This document shows positions 15,194 to 23,226 of a DNA stretch of 46,349 nt, one piece after another. Position numbers and translations under genes: made by a program. Within the stretch, counting starts at the first letter, position 1; each line of letters starts with the position of its first letter. Under the pieces are notes generated by a model that had not been told where the DNA came from, ran no database searches, and saw only the letters and a program-made list of their open reading frames with translations. The DNA comes from Avoscillospira sp045530865 (GTDB lineage: Bacteria > Bacillota > Clostridia > Oscillospirales > Oscillospiraceae), in the NCBI GenBank assembly GCA_045530865.1, contig JAZSCX010000062.1, positions 1 through 46,349 on the forward strand. The letters run 5' to 3'.

Positions 15194-16858
15194 TTAACCC
15201 TGCAGAATAGCGCCCTTGTCGGCGGAGGAAACCAGCTTGGCATACCGTGCCAGATAGCCGGTCTTGATCTTAGGCTCCGGGCACACCCATGCAGAACGAC
15301 GGCGCTGCAGCTCTTCCTCAGAGACCTTCAGTTCGATCTTACAGTTGGGAATATCGATGGCGATCCAGTCGCCCTCTTCCACCAGCGCAATATTACCGCC
15401 GGCAGCAGCCTCGGGGCTGACATGACCGATGGATGCACCTCTGGTGGCGCCGGAGAACCGACCGTCGGTCAGCAGCGCCACACTTTCACCCAAACCCATG
15501 CCGCAGATGGCAGAGGTGGGATTAAGCATTTCCCGCATACCAGGGCCGCCCTTGGGGCCTTCATAGCGGATGACCACCACATCACCGGGCTTGATCTGTT
15601 TGCCGTAGATGGCGGCAATGGCTTCTTCCTCGGAGTTGAACACTCTGGCAGGGCCTTCGTGCTTCATCATCTCGGGAGCAACGGCAGACTGCTTGACCAC
15701 ACAGCCGTCAGGCGCCAGATTGCCCTTCAGAACAGCGATACCGCCGGACTGGGAATAGGGATTCTCCAGAGGACGAATGATGGTTTCGTCCAGATTTTTC
15801 ACATCGGCGAGATTTTCGCCCATGGTCTTGCCTGTAACGGTCATCACATCCAGACGGAGCAGATCCCGCTTGGTCAGTTCCTTCATCACGGCGTAAACGC
15901 CGCCGGCGTGACCCAGATCCTCCATAAAGGTGTCACCGGCAGGGGCCAGATGGCACAGATTGGGAGTTCTGGCGCTGATGGCGTTGCTTTCGTCCAGACT
16001 GATCTCCACACCGGCCTCATGGGCAATGGCGGGCAGATGGAGCATGGTGTTGGTGGAGCAGCCCAGTGCCATATCCACCGTTTCCGCATTGTGCAGCGCG
16101 GCGGCAGTCATAATATCGCCGGGACGAATGTTCTTTTTGATCAGCTCCATGACCTGCATACCGGCCTTCTTTGCCAGACGAATGCGGGCAGACAGCGGTG
16201 CAGGAATGGTGCCGTTGCCGGGCAGCGCCATGCCAATGGCCTCCGTCAGGCAGTTCATGGAGTTGGCGGTATACATACCGGAGCAGGAACCACAGGAGGG
16301 GCAGGCGTGTTCTTCATAATCCAGAACGCCCTTTTCATCCAGCGTGCCTGCATGATAAGCGCCGACCGCTTCAAACATATGGCTCAAGCAGGTGCGGCGG
16401 CCATCCTTCAGGTGACCGGCCAGCATGGGGCCTCCAGAGCAGAAAATGGTGGGAATGTTCAGTCTGGCAGCTGCCATCAGCAAACCGGGCACGTTCTTAT
16501 CGCAGTTGGGCACCATGACAAGGCCGTCAAACTGGTGGGCCATGACCATGGCCTCCGTGGAATCGGCGATCAGATCCCGGGTGACCAGAGAATACTTCAT
16601 GCCCACGTGGCCCATGGCAATGCCGTCGCAGACGGCAATGGCGGGGAACATGATGGGGGTACCGCCGGCAGCCCGAACACCGGCCTTGACGGCTTCCACG
16701 ACCTTATCAATGTTCATATGACCGGGTACGATCTCATTATGGGAGCTTACAATACCGACGATGGGTCGGGAAATTTCTTCCTCCGTCAGACCGAGTGCAA
16801 ACAAAAGGCTGCGATTGGGGGCGCGTTCCACGCCTTTTTTAATGTTATCAGAAAGCAT
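15194..16858 (-). CDS. ilvD: Dihydroxy-acid dehydratase
   Basis: IlvD dehydrates the 2,3-dihydroxy acids to 2-oxo acids in valine and isoleucine synthesis, using an Fe-S cluster. The 554-residue chain has the cluster cysteines in NCDKNVPG (about 118-125), SCGSCSGMYTANSMN (about 189-203) and GCSTNTMLHLPA, and the C-terminal TDGRFSGATRGASIGHVSPEAA. A GGAGG ribosome binding site precedes the ATG. It is separated from ilvC by 116 bases that include a strong hairpin, the only sizeable gap in the operon. Confidence 0.97.
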   Translation of the reverse strand: MLSDNIKKGVERAPNRSLLFALGLTEEEISRPIVGIVSSHNEIVPGHMNIDKVVEAVKAGVRAAGGTPIMFPAIAVCDGIAMGHVGMKYSLVTRDLIADSTEAMVMAHQFDGLVMVPNCDKNVPGLLMAAARLNIPTIFCSGGPMLAGHLKDGRRTCLSHMFEAVGAYHAGTLDEKGVLDYEEHACPSCGSCSGMYTANSMNCLTEAIGMALPGNGTIPAPLSARIRLAKKAGMQVMELIKKNIRPGDIMTAAALHNAETVDMALGCSTNTMLHLPAIAHEAGVEISLDESNAISARTPNLCHLAPAGDTFMEDLGHAGGVYAVMKELTKRDLLRLDVMTVTGKTMGENLADVKNLDETIIRPLENPYSQSGGIAVLKGNLAPDGCVVKQSAVAPEMMKHEGPARVFNSEEEAIAAIYGKQIKPGDVVVIRYEGPKGGPGMREMLNPTSAICGMGLGESVALLTDGRFSGATRGASIGHVSPEAAAGGNIALVEEGDWIAIDIPNCKIELKVSEEELQRRRSAWVCPEPKIKTGYLARYAKLVSSADKGAILQG

Positions 16859-16937
16859 GATATCCCTCCGTAATGTATTTCAGCAATTGAAAGTTCAACA
16901 CAGGCAACCAAACATTACCCCTGTTCAACCGTCAATT

Positions 16938-16965
16938 CCCATCCCGGAGAATACTCCGGGATGGG
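16938..16965 (-). other. Intra-operon hairpin between ilvC and ilvD
   Basis: A perfect 12-bp stem (16938-16949 with 16954-16965) with a 4-base loop lies between the genes. On the transcribed minus strand the T-run TTTTTTA comes before the stem, not after, so it does not look like a terminator. It may be a processing or stability element that sets different levels for ilvBNC and the downstream genes. The rest of the gap (16859-16937) shows only the ilvD ribosome binding site. Confidence 0.6.
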
Positions 16966-16974
16966 ATAAAAAAC

Positions 16975-17994
16975 TTAGTTGGATGCAGAGTCCAGATCGG
17001 AATCGTTCTTCCAGAGCATCTTCTCGCGGAGCTCCTGACCGACGATCTCCATCTGATGCTTCTTCAGCTGCTCACGCTTGGAATTAAAGAAGCAGCGGCC
17101 GTTCTTGTTTTCAGCGATCCACTTGCCGGCAAAGGTGCCGTCCTGAATGTCGTTCAGAACTGCCTTCATGTTGGCCTTGGTCTGCTCGTAGGGCAGGATT
17201 CTGGGGCCGGAGACGTACTCGCCGTACTCAGCGGTGTCGGAGATGGAGTAGTTCATGGCAGCTACGCCGCCCTTGTTGATCAGGTCAATGATCAGCTTCA
17301 TCTCGTGGATGCACTCGAAGTAGGCGTTCTCGGGCTTGTAGCCGGCCTCAACCAGGGTCTCGAAGCCGCAGCGCATCAGATCGACCACGCCGCCGCACAG
17401 AACAGCCTGCTCACCGAACAGGTCGGTCTCGGTCTCTTCGTTCATGGTGGTCTCCAGAATACCGGCTCTTGCGCCGCCGATACCGGCGATGTAAGCCAGA
17501 GCGATGTCATAGGCCTTGCCGGAAGCATTCTGCTCCACAGCGATCAGACAGGGAACGCCCTTGCCTGCCACATACTGAGAGCGGACGGTGTGTCCGGGAC
17601 CCTTGGGAGCAGCCATGAAAACATCCACATAGGGAGGGGGAACGATCTGCTTGTAGCGGATATTGAAGCCGTGGGCAAACGCAATGGCCTTGCCCTCGGT
17701 CAGATAGGGAGCGATATCCTTCTTGTACATATCAGCCTGAGCCTCATCATTGATCAGGATCATGATGATGTCGGCAGCCTGAGTTGCCTCGGCAACGGTC
17801 ATAACGGCGAAGCCATCCTTCTCTGCAACAGGCCAGGACTTGCCGCCCTTACGCAGACCAATGATCACATCACAGCCACTGTCGCGCAGGTTCAGTGCGT
17901 GTGCATGGCCCTGAGAGCCGTAACCAACGATAGCGATCTTCTTGCCGTCCAGCTTGCCCAGATCGCAGTCCTTCTCATAATACATTTTTGCCAT
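16975..17994 (-). CDS. ilvC: Ketol-acid reductoisomerase
   Basis: IlvC converts acetolactate or acetohydroxybutyrate to dihydroxy acids with NAD(P)H and Mg. The product is about 339 residues, a short class I enzyme. The Rossmann motif VGYGSQGHAHALNLRDSG sits near residues 22-39, followed by LRKGGKSW, which suggests NADPH use. Catalytic acidic and histidine residues lie in AAPKGPGHTVR and DLFGEQAVLCGG. An in-frame ATG at 18111 lies inside ilvN; the start at 17994 has AAGGAGAG upstream and the expected MAKMYYEKD. It overlaps the end of ilvN by 20 bases. Confidence 0.96.
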   Translation of the reverse strand: MAKMYYEKDCDLGKLDGKKIAIVGYGSQGHAHALNLRDSGCDVIIGLRKGGKSWPVAEKDGFAVMTVAEATQAADIIMILINDEAQADMYKKDIAPYLTEGKAIAFAHGFNIRYKQIVPPPYVDVFMAAPKGPGHTVRSQYVAGKGVPCLIAVEQNASGKAYDIALAYIAGIGGARAGILETTMNEETETDLFGEQAVLCGGVVDLMRCGFETLVEAGYKPENAYFECIHEMKLIIDLINKGGVAAMNYSISDTAEYGEYVSGPRILPYEQTKANMKAVLNDIQDGTFAGKWIAENKNGRCFFNSKREQLKKHQMEIVGQELREKMLWKNDSDLDSASN

Positions 17995-18526
17995 AATCGA
18001 ACTCTCCTTTTTCTTTGGTTGCTTCGTAGATTGTATCTGTACCTCGTTCCAGCGCCACCATACCGGTACGCACCAGTTCCAGGATGCCGAACTCTTTGAC
18101 CAGATTAACAATGGCGTCCGCCTTGCTTTCCTCGCCGATCATGGCAAGGGTCAGCGTTGTGGACGACACATCAATGACGGACGCGCGGAAAATATTGGCG
18201 ATCTGAATCACGCGGTTGCAGGCTTCACTGCTGTCCGCATTGACCTTGACCAAAATCAGCTCTCTGCGAATGGAATTGTTGGGATTGAGCAGCTTCACAG
18301 AATGAACCGGCAGCAGCTTCCGCAGCTGGTTGCACAGCAGATTGGTATGCTTTTCATCGGCCATCACCTCGATGGTGATACGGGACACACAGGGATCATC
18401 GGTTGTGCCCACGGCGAGGGATTCGATATTGTAGCCCTTTCTGGAAAACATCCGGGAGATCTGAGAGAGAACACCGGCTTCGTTGTCAACCAGAACAGAC
18501 AAAGACCGTCTTGCAAGTTGATCCAT
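17975..18526 (-). CDS. ilvN: Acetolactate synthase small (regulatory) subunit
   Basis: This 183-residue subunit confers valine feedback control on acetolactate synthase. It has an N-terminal ACT domain (RRSLSVLVDNEAGVLSQISRMFSRKGYNIESLAVGTTDD, about residues 6-45) and the C-terminal domain with RELILVKVNAD and FRASVIDVSSTTLTLAMIGEESKADA. The symbols ilvH and ilvN are both used for this family. It follows ilvB by 12 bases and overlaps ilvC, so the three are coupled. Confidence 0.96.
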   Translation of the reverse strand: MDQLARRSLSVLVDNEAGVLSQISRMFSRKGYNIESLAVGTTDDPCVSRITIEVMADEKHTNLLCNQLRKLLPVHSVKLLNPNNSIRRELILVKVNADSSEACNRVIQIANIFRASVIDVSSTTLTLAMIGEESKADAIVNLVKEFGILELVRTGMVALERGTDTIYEATKEKGEFDYGKNVL

Positions 18527-18538
18527 GAAAATACCTCC

Positions 18539-20245
18539 TTAATCCACCAGGAAGTTGGTGATCCGACCACCGCCGGGAACCATGGGACGAACCATCTCGT
18601 CCATATGGATCGCACAGTCGATCACGTAGCCGTGACCGCTGGCCAGCGCTTCCTTCACAGCCTCTTCCAGTTCCGGAACGGTGCAGACCCGCTTGCCGCC
18701 AAGGCCGTAGGCCTCTGCCAGCTTCACAAAATCGGGAGCACGGTCCATTGTGGTCTGGGAATAATGTTCATTGTAGATCAAGTGCTGCCACTGCCGAACC
18801 ATACCCAGCACCTGATTGTTATAGATAAAGGTGATAATGGGGAGCTTATAATAGGACTCGGTGGCAAGCTCATTGCAGTTCATGCGGAAGCTGCCGTCAC
18901 CGGTGATATGGATGACCGTTTTATCGGGATTGCCCACCTGAGAGCCAATGGCGGCGCCAAGGCCGAAGCCCATGGTGCCGAAACCGCCGGAGGTCATGAG
19001 CTGACCGGGATAATCATAGTGGAAATGCTGAGCGACCCACATCTGATGCTGACCCACATCGGTACAAACCATGGTATCCTGCGGGCAGAGCCGGGCGATC
19101 ACATCGGAGATCTGCTTGGGGGTCAGGGTGTTGCCGCCCTCATCATACTCGGTCTCCGTTTTGAAGGAGAATACATATTTCTTCCATTCCTCGTGATCCT
19201 GCTGATCCAGGCGCTGCAGCAGCAGTTCCAAAACACGCTTGGCATCACCGATGATATGGTGATCGGTTTCGACATTTTTGTTGATCTCAGACCGGTCAAT
19301 ATCAATCTGCACAATGGTGGCCTGCTTGGCGAAGGTGGCTGGATCCAGCGCCACGCGGTCAGAGAACCGGCAGCCCACGGCGATCAGAAGATCGCAGGCA
19401 TCGACCGCCATATTGGAGGCCTGAGAGCCGTGCATGCCGATCATGCCGGTGGTCAGAGGATTTCTGCCCTTGAAACCGCCGGCACCCATAACGGTGATGG
19501 CAACAGGAGCATCGATCCGAACTGCAAATTCGTTGAATTCTTTGTCTGCTCTGCCGCGAACCACACCGCCGCCGCAGATCAGCATGGGCTTTTTGGACTT
19601 CCGGATCATGTCTGCCAGAATATCCACATCGTTGATATCCGGTTCCGGCAGCTTCAGATCATGGGACGCCCGCTTCACCAGTGCGCCCAGCTTGCCCTGC
19701 TTGGAATGCTCTTCCCGGTTCAGAGGCGTAAACTCCGTTTTTGCAGCCGTGACATTCTTCAGAATGTCGATCAGCACAGGGCCGGGTCGACCACCGAGGG
19801 CAATGGCAAAGGCCTCGCGAACCACATCCGCCAGCTTGGTCACATCGCGGACGATGTAATTGCACTTGGTGATCGGCATGGTAATACCGGTGATATCGAC
19901 CTCCTGGAATGAGTCCTTGCCGATCAGATTTTCCGCCACATTGCAGGTGATAAATACAACAGGAGAGCTGTCCATATAGGCCGTGGCAATGCCGGTGGTC
20001 AGGTTGGTACAACCGGGACCGGAGGTAGCAAAGCACACACCCACCTTGCCGGTGGATCTGGCATAGCCGTCTGCAGCATGGGAAGCGCCCTGCTCATGGA
20101 CGGTCAGAATGTGCTTCACCTTATCACCGTAGTTGTACAGCTCGTCATAGACATTCAAAATCGTTCCGCCGGGATAGCCAAAAATTGTATCAACGCCCTG
20201 CTCCAACAGACATTCCATCAAAATTTTCGCGCCTGTCATTTGCAT
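18539..20245 (-). CDS. ilvB: Acetolactate synthase large (catalytic) subunit
   Basis: IlvB is the ThDP/FAD-dependent enzyme that makes acetolactate or acetohydroxybutyrate, the first common branched-chain step. The 568-residue chain has the catalytic glutamate in TVHEQGASHAADGYAR (about residues 47-62), the segment ATSGPGCTNLTTGIATAYMDS and the ThDP-Mg motif GDGSFRMNCNELATESYYKLPIITFIYNN near residue 450. A strong AAAGGAGG ribosome binding site precedes the ATG. It is the first gene of the operon, just behind the T-box leader. Confidence 0.97.
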   Translation of the reverse strand: MQMTGAKILMECLLEQGVDTIFGYPGGTILNVYDELYNYGDKVKHILTVHEQGASHAADGYARSTGKVGVCFATSGPGCTNLTTGIATAYMDSSPVVFITCNVAENLIGKDSFQEVDITGITMPITKCNYIVRDVTKLADVVREAFAIALGGRPGPVLIDILKNVTAAKTEFTPLNREEHSKQGKLGALVKRASHDLKLPEPDINDVDILADMIRKSKKPMLICGGGVVRGRADKEFNEFAVRIDAPVAITVMGAGGFKGRNPLTTGMIGMHGSQASNMAVDACDLLIAVGCRFSDRVALDPATFAKQATIVQIDIDRSEINKNVETDHHIIGDAKRVLELLLQRLDQQDHEEWKKYVFSFKTETEYDEGGNTLTPKQISDVIARLCPQDTMVCTDVGQHQMWVAQHFHYDYPGQLMTSGGFGTMGFGLGAAIGSQVGNPDKTVIHITGDGSFRMNCNELATESYYKLPIITFIYNNQVLGMVRQWQHLIYNEHYSQTTMDRAPDFVKLAEAYGLGGKRVCTVPELEEAVKEALASGHGYVIDCAIHMDEMVRPMVPGGGRITNFLVD

Positions 20246-20294
20246 ATTGGGTTTCCTCCTTTATAAATTATTGCTGAATGCGGCGATATGCTTG

Positions 20295-20326
20295 AAAAAA
20301 AGCCCCGAAGCCATTCGGCTTCAGGG
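20295..20326 (-). terminator. T-box terminator of the ilv-leu operon
   Basis: On the minus strand a 10-bp stem (20317-20326 with 20303-20312) and a 4-base loop are followed by seven Ts. The terminator arm is preceded by the T-box sequence that would form the alternative antiterminator. Confidence 0.9.
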
Positions 20327-20565
20327 ACGAATTATCGCGGTACCACCCTGATTATCGCATCCTGAGGATGGACGATCACTCTTCGAAGCTCCAGCAAGCT
20401 TCTAGCCTGTAACGGGGCAACCGGAATTTCCTACTCAGTACACCTTTGGGAAACTCAACTCCGGAACCAGAATGCACAGGATCCTCGGTACCGGCTCACA
20501 GCTGCCGCCGGCTCTCTGAAACGCCCGATCCAAGCATATTTCCTTCATGGTCTTTGTCGATGTTG
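20295..20565 (-). promoter_or_regulatory. T-box riboswitch, predicted leucine specifier CUG
   Basis: On the minus strand the leader holds AGAGAG and GCTGTGAG (stem I distal parts), TGAGTAGG (stem III region), the T-box AGGGTGGTACCGCG (20336-20349) and a terminator. I place the specifier at 20468-20470 (CTG, leucine). The reason is that the surrounding pattern codon-G-TTC-[C/G]GGAG is the same as in the cysteine leader at 40.2 kb. Uncharged tRNA-Leu would stabilise the antiterminator and switch on the whole ilv-leu operon. The T-box class is certain; the specifier is a hand assignment. Confidence 0.9.
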
Positions 20566-20570
20566 GGCAT

Positions 20571-20599
20571 ATCTTATCATAAGGAAAGCACCTTGTCAA
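20571..20599 (-). promoter_or_regulatory. Promoter of the ilv-leu operon
   Basis: On the minus strand TTGACA (20594-20599), a 17-base spacer and TAAGAT (20571-20576) form a near-consensus promoter. The -35 lies in the centre of a 27-base palindrome (20583-20609). Confidence 0.85.
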
Positions 20600-20609
20600 G
20601 GTGCTTTCC
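20583..20609. repeat. Palindrome over the ilv promoter -35, possible terminator of the P-ATPase operon
   Basis: The arms GGAAAGCACCTTG and CAAGGTGCTTTCC are perfect complements around one central base. The element is about 70 bases beyond the stop of the minus-strand P-ATPase gene and could end that transcript, although no T-run follows. It could equally be an operator or, on the plus strand, a weak terminator followed by a T-rich stretch. Confidence 0.7.
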
Positions 20610-20679
20610 GGCATTTTTCTTTAGTACAGCAAAGTGATGGATTCTTGATGCGTTTGTCTTGTTTTTCTGTGGAATTTTC

Positions 20680-22536
20680 CTATATATTGGATATCGATTT
20701 AGGTACTTTTGCCGCCCGCATAGCATTGAGGATTGCCAGAACGGCAACACCCACATCGGCAAAAATCGCCAGCCAGATGGACACATATCCAAATGGTGTC
20801 AACGCCAGCACCAGCAGTTTAATGGCAAGGGCAAACACAATATTCTGATAGACGACACGAATCGTCTTTTTCGCAATCTGCTGTGCCACAAGGAGTGCAG
20901 AAAGATCGTCGTGCATCAGCACCACATCTGCCGCTTCAATGGCAGCATCGCTGCCAATTCCTCCCATGGCAATGCCAACATCGGCCCGCATGATGACCGG
21001 TGCATCGTTGATGCCGTCACCGACAAAGGCCAGAATATCGCCCTTTTCCTGCTGATCCAGAAGCTGCTCCACGATCCGGACTTTATCTCCGGGCAGAAGC
21101 TCCGCTTCATAATGATCCACGCCTGCCAGCTTTGCGATTTCTTCCGCTGCGGCCCTGCGGTCGCCTGTCAGCATTACGGCGCGGGCGCCCTGCCGCTTTA
21201 ATTGCTTCACCGCTTCCGCAGAATTGCGTTTCAGTTGATCTGCTATGGAGATCAGTCCCAAATACTGTCTGTCAACCGCCACATACAACACCGTTCCGGC
21301 AACAGAAGCAGGATCGACATCCAATCCCTTTTCCTGCATAAATCTTTTGTTTCCGACCAGAATTTCCCTGTGATCCTTCCGGGCACAAACACCCTTGCCG
21401 GCATATTCTGTGATCTTCCAGCCTTCAGCCGAAACTGATCCCGCCTCCTGAATCACACACTGTGCCACCGGATGCGTAGAACCATGCTCCGCAATGGCAG
21501 CGGCATGAAGGATCTCCGCGCGTTGCTCCTCCGGGAATACCTGCTGCACACAGAATGTACCGCAGGTCAGGGTTCCGGTTTTATCAAACACAAAGGTATT
21601 GATTTTGGAGATCTGCTCCAGATAATTGCCGCCCTTCACCAGAATTCCATGCCGGGAGGCGGCGCCAATACCGCAATAGAAGCTGAGGGGAACGGAAATC
21701 ACCAGTGCACAGGGGCAGGAAACTACCAGAAAATTCATGGCGCTTTGGATCCATTTAACCCATTCCCCGCTAAATAACGGGGGTATTACCACTTGAATAA
21801 ATGCCAAAACAACCACAACCGGCGTGTAGTATTTGGAAAAACGGGTGATAAACCGCTCTGTTCTGGCCTTACTCCCCGATGCGTTTTCCACCATATCCAG
21901 GATTTTGGACACCGTCGAATCGTAATATGCCTTTTCCACCCGAATCTCCAGCATACCGGAAGTGACAATCACACCGGACAAAACCGTGTCACCGGGGCTG
22001 CAGAACTGCGGCTCTGCTTCACCGGTCAGCGCCGAGGTGTCCAGCGCACTCTGCCCGGAAACCACAACGCCGTCCAACGGAATTCGCTCTCCCGGTCTGA
22101 CCTGAATGAGCTGTCCAACAGCAGCTTCCTCCGGTAGAATTTTTTCGACTCCGGTTTCCGTTATGACGCGAACCAGATCCGGCCGCAGCTCCATCAAATC
22201 GGAGATGGAACCTCTGGATTTCTCAACGGCATATCGCTGAAACAGTTCTCCGGTCTGATACAGCAGCATCACCGCCACCGCTTCCGGATATTCGCCAATG
22301 GCAAAAGCACCGATCGTTGCCAGCACCATCAGGAAATTCTCATCAAACACCTGTCCCCTGCCAATTCCCCCGACCGCCTCCAGAAGGATATCGAAACCGA
22401 TCAGCAGATAGACTATCAGAAACATCACAGATTCCACGTACCGCGGCAGCTCGATCAGCGCCGCAGTCATCACAGCCACAGCAAACAGAATCACAGTGCA
22501 GAGTATTCGCAAACATTCTCTTTTTTGTTTTTTCAT
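20680..22536 (-). CDS. Heavy-metal P-type ATPase (Cd/Zn/Pb type)
   Basis: This is a P1B-type metal efflux ATPase of about 618 residues. Visible motifs are the actuator TGEA (in SALTGEAEPQ), the metal-site CPC in NFLVVSCPCALVIS, the phosphorylation motif FDKTGTLTCGT, the nucleotide-domain HP in GSTHPVAQC and the hinge GDGINDAPVIMRADVGIAMG. CPC suggests Cd/Zn/Pb or Cu transport; the ArsR/CadC repressor nearby favours Cd/Zn. The N-terminus lacks the usual HMA domain, which is encoded as a separate small protein four bases upstream. The ATG at 22536 is preferred over the in-frame 22626 because it directly follows that gene. The metal is not proven. Confidence 0.92.
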   Translation of the reverse strand: MKKQKRECLRILCTVILFAVAVMTAALIELPRYVESVMFLIVYLLIGFDILLEAVGGIGRGQVFDENFLMVLATIGAFAIGEYPEAVAVMLLYQTGELFQRYAVEKSRGSISDLMELRPDLVRVITETGVEKILPEEAAVGQLIQVRPGERIPLDGVVVSGQSALDTSALTGEAEPQFCSPGDTVLSGVIVTSGMLEIRVEKAYYDSTVSKILDMVENASGSKARTERFITRFSKYYTPVVVVLAFIQVVIPPLFSGEWVKWIQSAMNFLVVSCPCALVISVPLSFYCGIGAASRHGILVKGGNYLEQISKINTFVFDKTGTLTCGTFCVQQVFPEEQRAEILHAAAIAEHGSTHPVAQCVIQEAGSVSAEGWKITEYAGKGVCARKDHREILVGNKRFMQEKGLDVDPASVAGTVLYVAVDRQYLGLISIADQLKRNSAEAVKQLKRQGARAVMLTGDRRAAAEEIAKLAGVDHYEAELLPGDKVRIVEQLLDQQEKGDILAFVGDGINDAPVIMRADVGIAMGGIGSDAAIEAADVVLMHDDLSALLVAQQIAKKTIRVVYQNIVFALAIKLLVLALTPFGYVSIWLAIFADVGVAVLAILNAMRAAKVPKSISNI

Positions 22537-22540
22537 ACCC

Positions 22541-22759
22541 TTACCCAATAATCTCGCAGTCCGGTTCAATCTTCTTTGCAGCTGCCTGAATTTGTTCCAG
22601 GATGGCCGGAAGATCCTGTTCTTCACAAACGATTCGCAGGCGCTGTGCCATAAAACTCAAAGAGGCCTCCTCCACACCTTTGATTTTTTGAACTGCCCGT
22701 TCGATTTTCGCGGCGCAGTTTGCACAGCAAAGGTTTTTGATCCGAAAGTTTTTTTCCAT
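22541..22759 (-). CDS. Small HMA-domain metal-binding protein
   Basis: This product of about 72 residues is a lone heavy-metal-associated domain. The metal site is LCCANCAAK (CxxC) near residues 8-16, and the beta-alpha-beta-beta-alpha-beta layout is intact. It would act as metallochaperone or detached N-terminal domain for the P-ATPase encoded next, with only four bases between the genes. The ATG at 22759 is chosen over 22780, because AAAGGA is better spaced for it. It overlaps the end of the repressor gene or sits directly beside it. Confidence 0.85.
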   Translation of the reverse strand: MEKNFRIKNLCCANCAAKIERAVQKIKGVEEASLSFMAQRLRIVCEEQDLPAILEQIQAAAKKIEPDCEIIG

Positions 22760-22760
22760 C

Positions 22761-23111
22761 TTATCCATTCCTTTCTTCATGCAGGTGTATCAATGCCAGC
22801 TGATAGATCTGTTCAATATGATCGTCATCCAACGAATAATAGATCTCCTTGCCCTGCCGCCTGTTTTTAACCACCTTGGTCTGGCGCAGGATGCGAAGCT
22901 GATGACTGACGGCAGATTGCGACATACCCACGATCTCGCTAATGCAGCAGACACTCAGCTCTCTTCCAAAGAGGGCTGACAGGATTTTCGTCCGGGTGGT
23001 GTCCCCGAACACCTTGAACAATTCTGCAATATCGCACAACAAATCATCATCGGGCATGGAAGATTGAACCTGCGCGATTAACTCCCCGTGATGGATATGC
23101 TGATAATCCAT
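22761..23111 (-). CDS. ArsR/SmtB-family metal-responsive repressor (CadC-like)
   Basis: This 116-residue winged-helix repressor heads the metal efflux operon. It has the family start LFKVFGDTTRTKILSAL, the alpha-3-type metal-site segment ELSVCCISEIVGMSQSAVSHQLRILR with two cysteines, and a C-terminal helix DDDHIEQIYQLALIHLHEE whose Asp/His/His/Glu pattern resembles the alpha-5 zinc site. It probably represses its own operon from the inverted repeat at 23129-23149 and releases DNA on metal binding. Family firm, metal (Cd/Zn) inferred. Confidence 0.92.
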   Translation of the reverse strand: MDYQHIHHGELIAQVQSSMPDDDLLCDIAELFKVFGDTTRTKILSALFGRELSVCCISEIVGMSQSAVSHQLRILRQTKVVKNRRQGKEIYYSLDDDHIEQIYQLALIHLHEERNG

Positions 23112-23128
23112 GTTTCTTTCCTCCTAAC

Positions 23129-23149
23129 GTATGAGCATCTGTTCATATG
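23129..23149. promoter_or_regulatory. Putative CadC/ArsR operator
   Basis: TATGA and TCATA half-sites form an imperfect inverted repeat around GCATCTGT. It overlaps the -10 box and start region of the repressor promoter, as expected for autorepression. Confidence 0.65.
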
Positions 23150-23175
23150 ATACTTTAAAAACCAACGGTTGTCAA
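23147..23175 (-). promoter_or_regulatory. Promoter of the cadC-like operon
   Basis: On the minus strand TTGACA (23170-23175), 17 bases, TATCAT (23147-23152). The -35 overlaps the -35 of the mnmE promoter on the other strand. Confidence 0.8.
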
Positions 23176-23197
23176 GTGGTTCAAAAACCGATATAAT
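23169..23197 (+). promoter_or_regulatory. Promoter of mnmE
   Basis: TTGTCA (23169-23174), 17 bases, TATAAT (23192-23197), 29 bases before the mnmE ATG. Confidence 0.8.
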
Positions 23198-23226
23198 TAG
23201 AAAAAACACACAAGTGAGGAACACCC

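Noticed and set aside
12477..15197. A 906-codon open frame antisense to leuC and leuA
   Set aside because: It is a shadow of strongly biased codons of leuC/leuA on the other strand: no ribosome binding site, no recognisable domain, and it spans the junction of two certain genes. Similar antisense frames at 8253-9524, 15422-16873 and 18302-19912 were rejected for the same reason.
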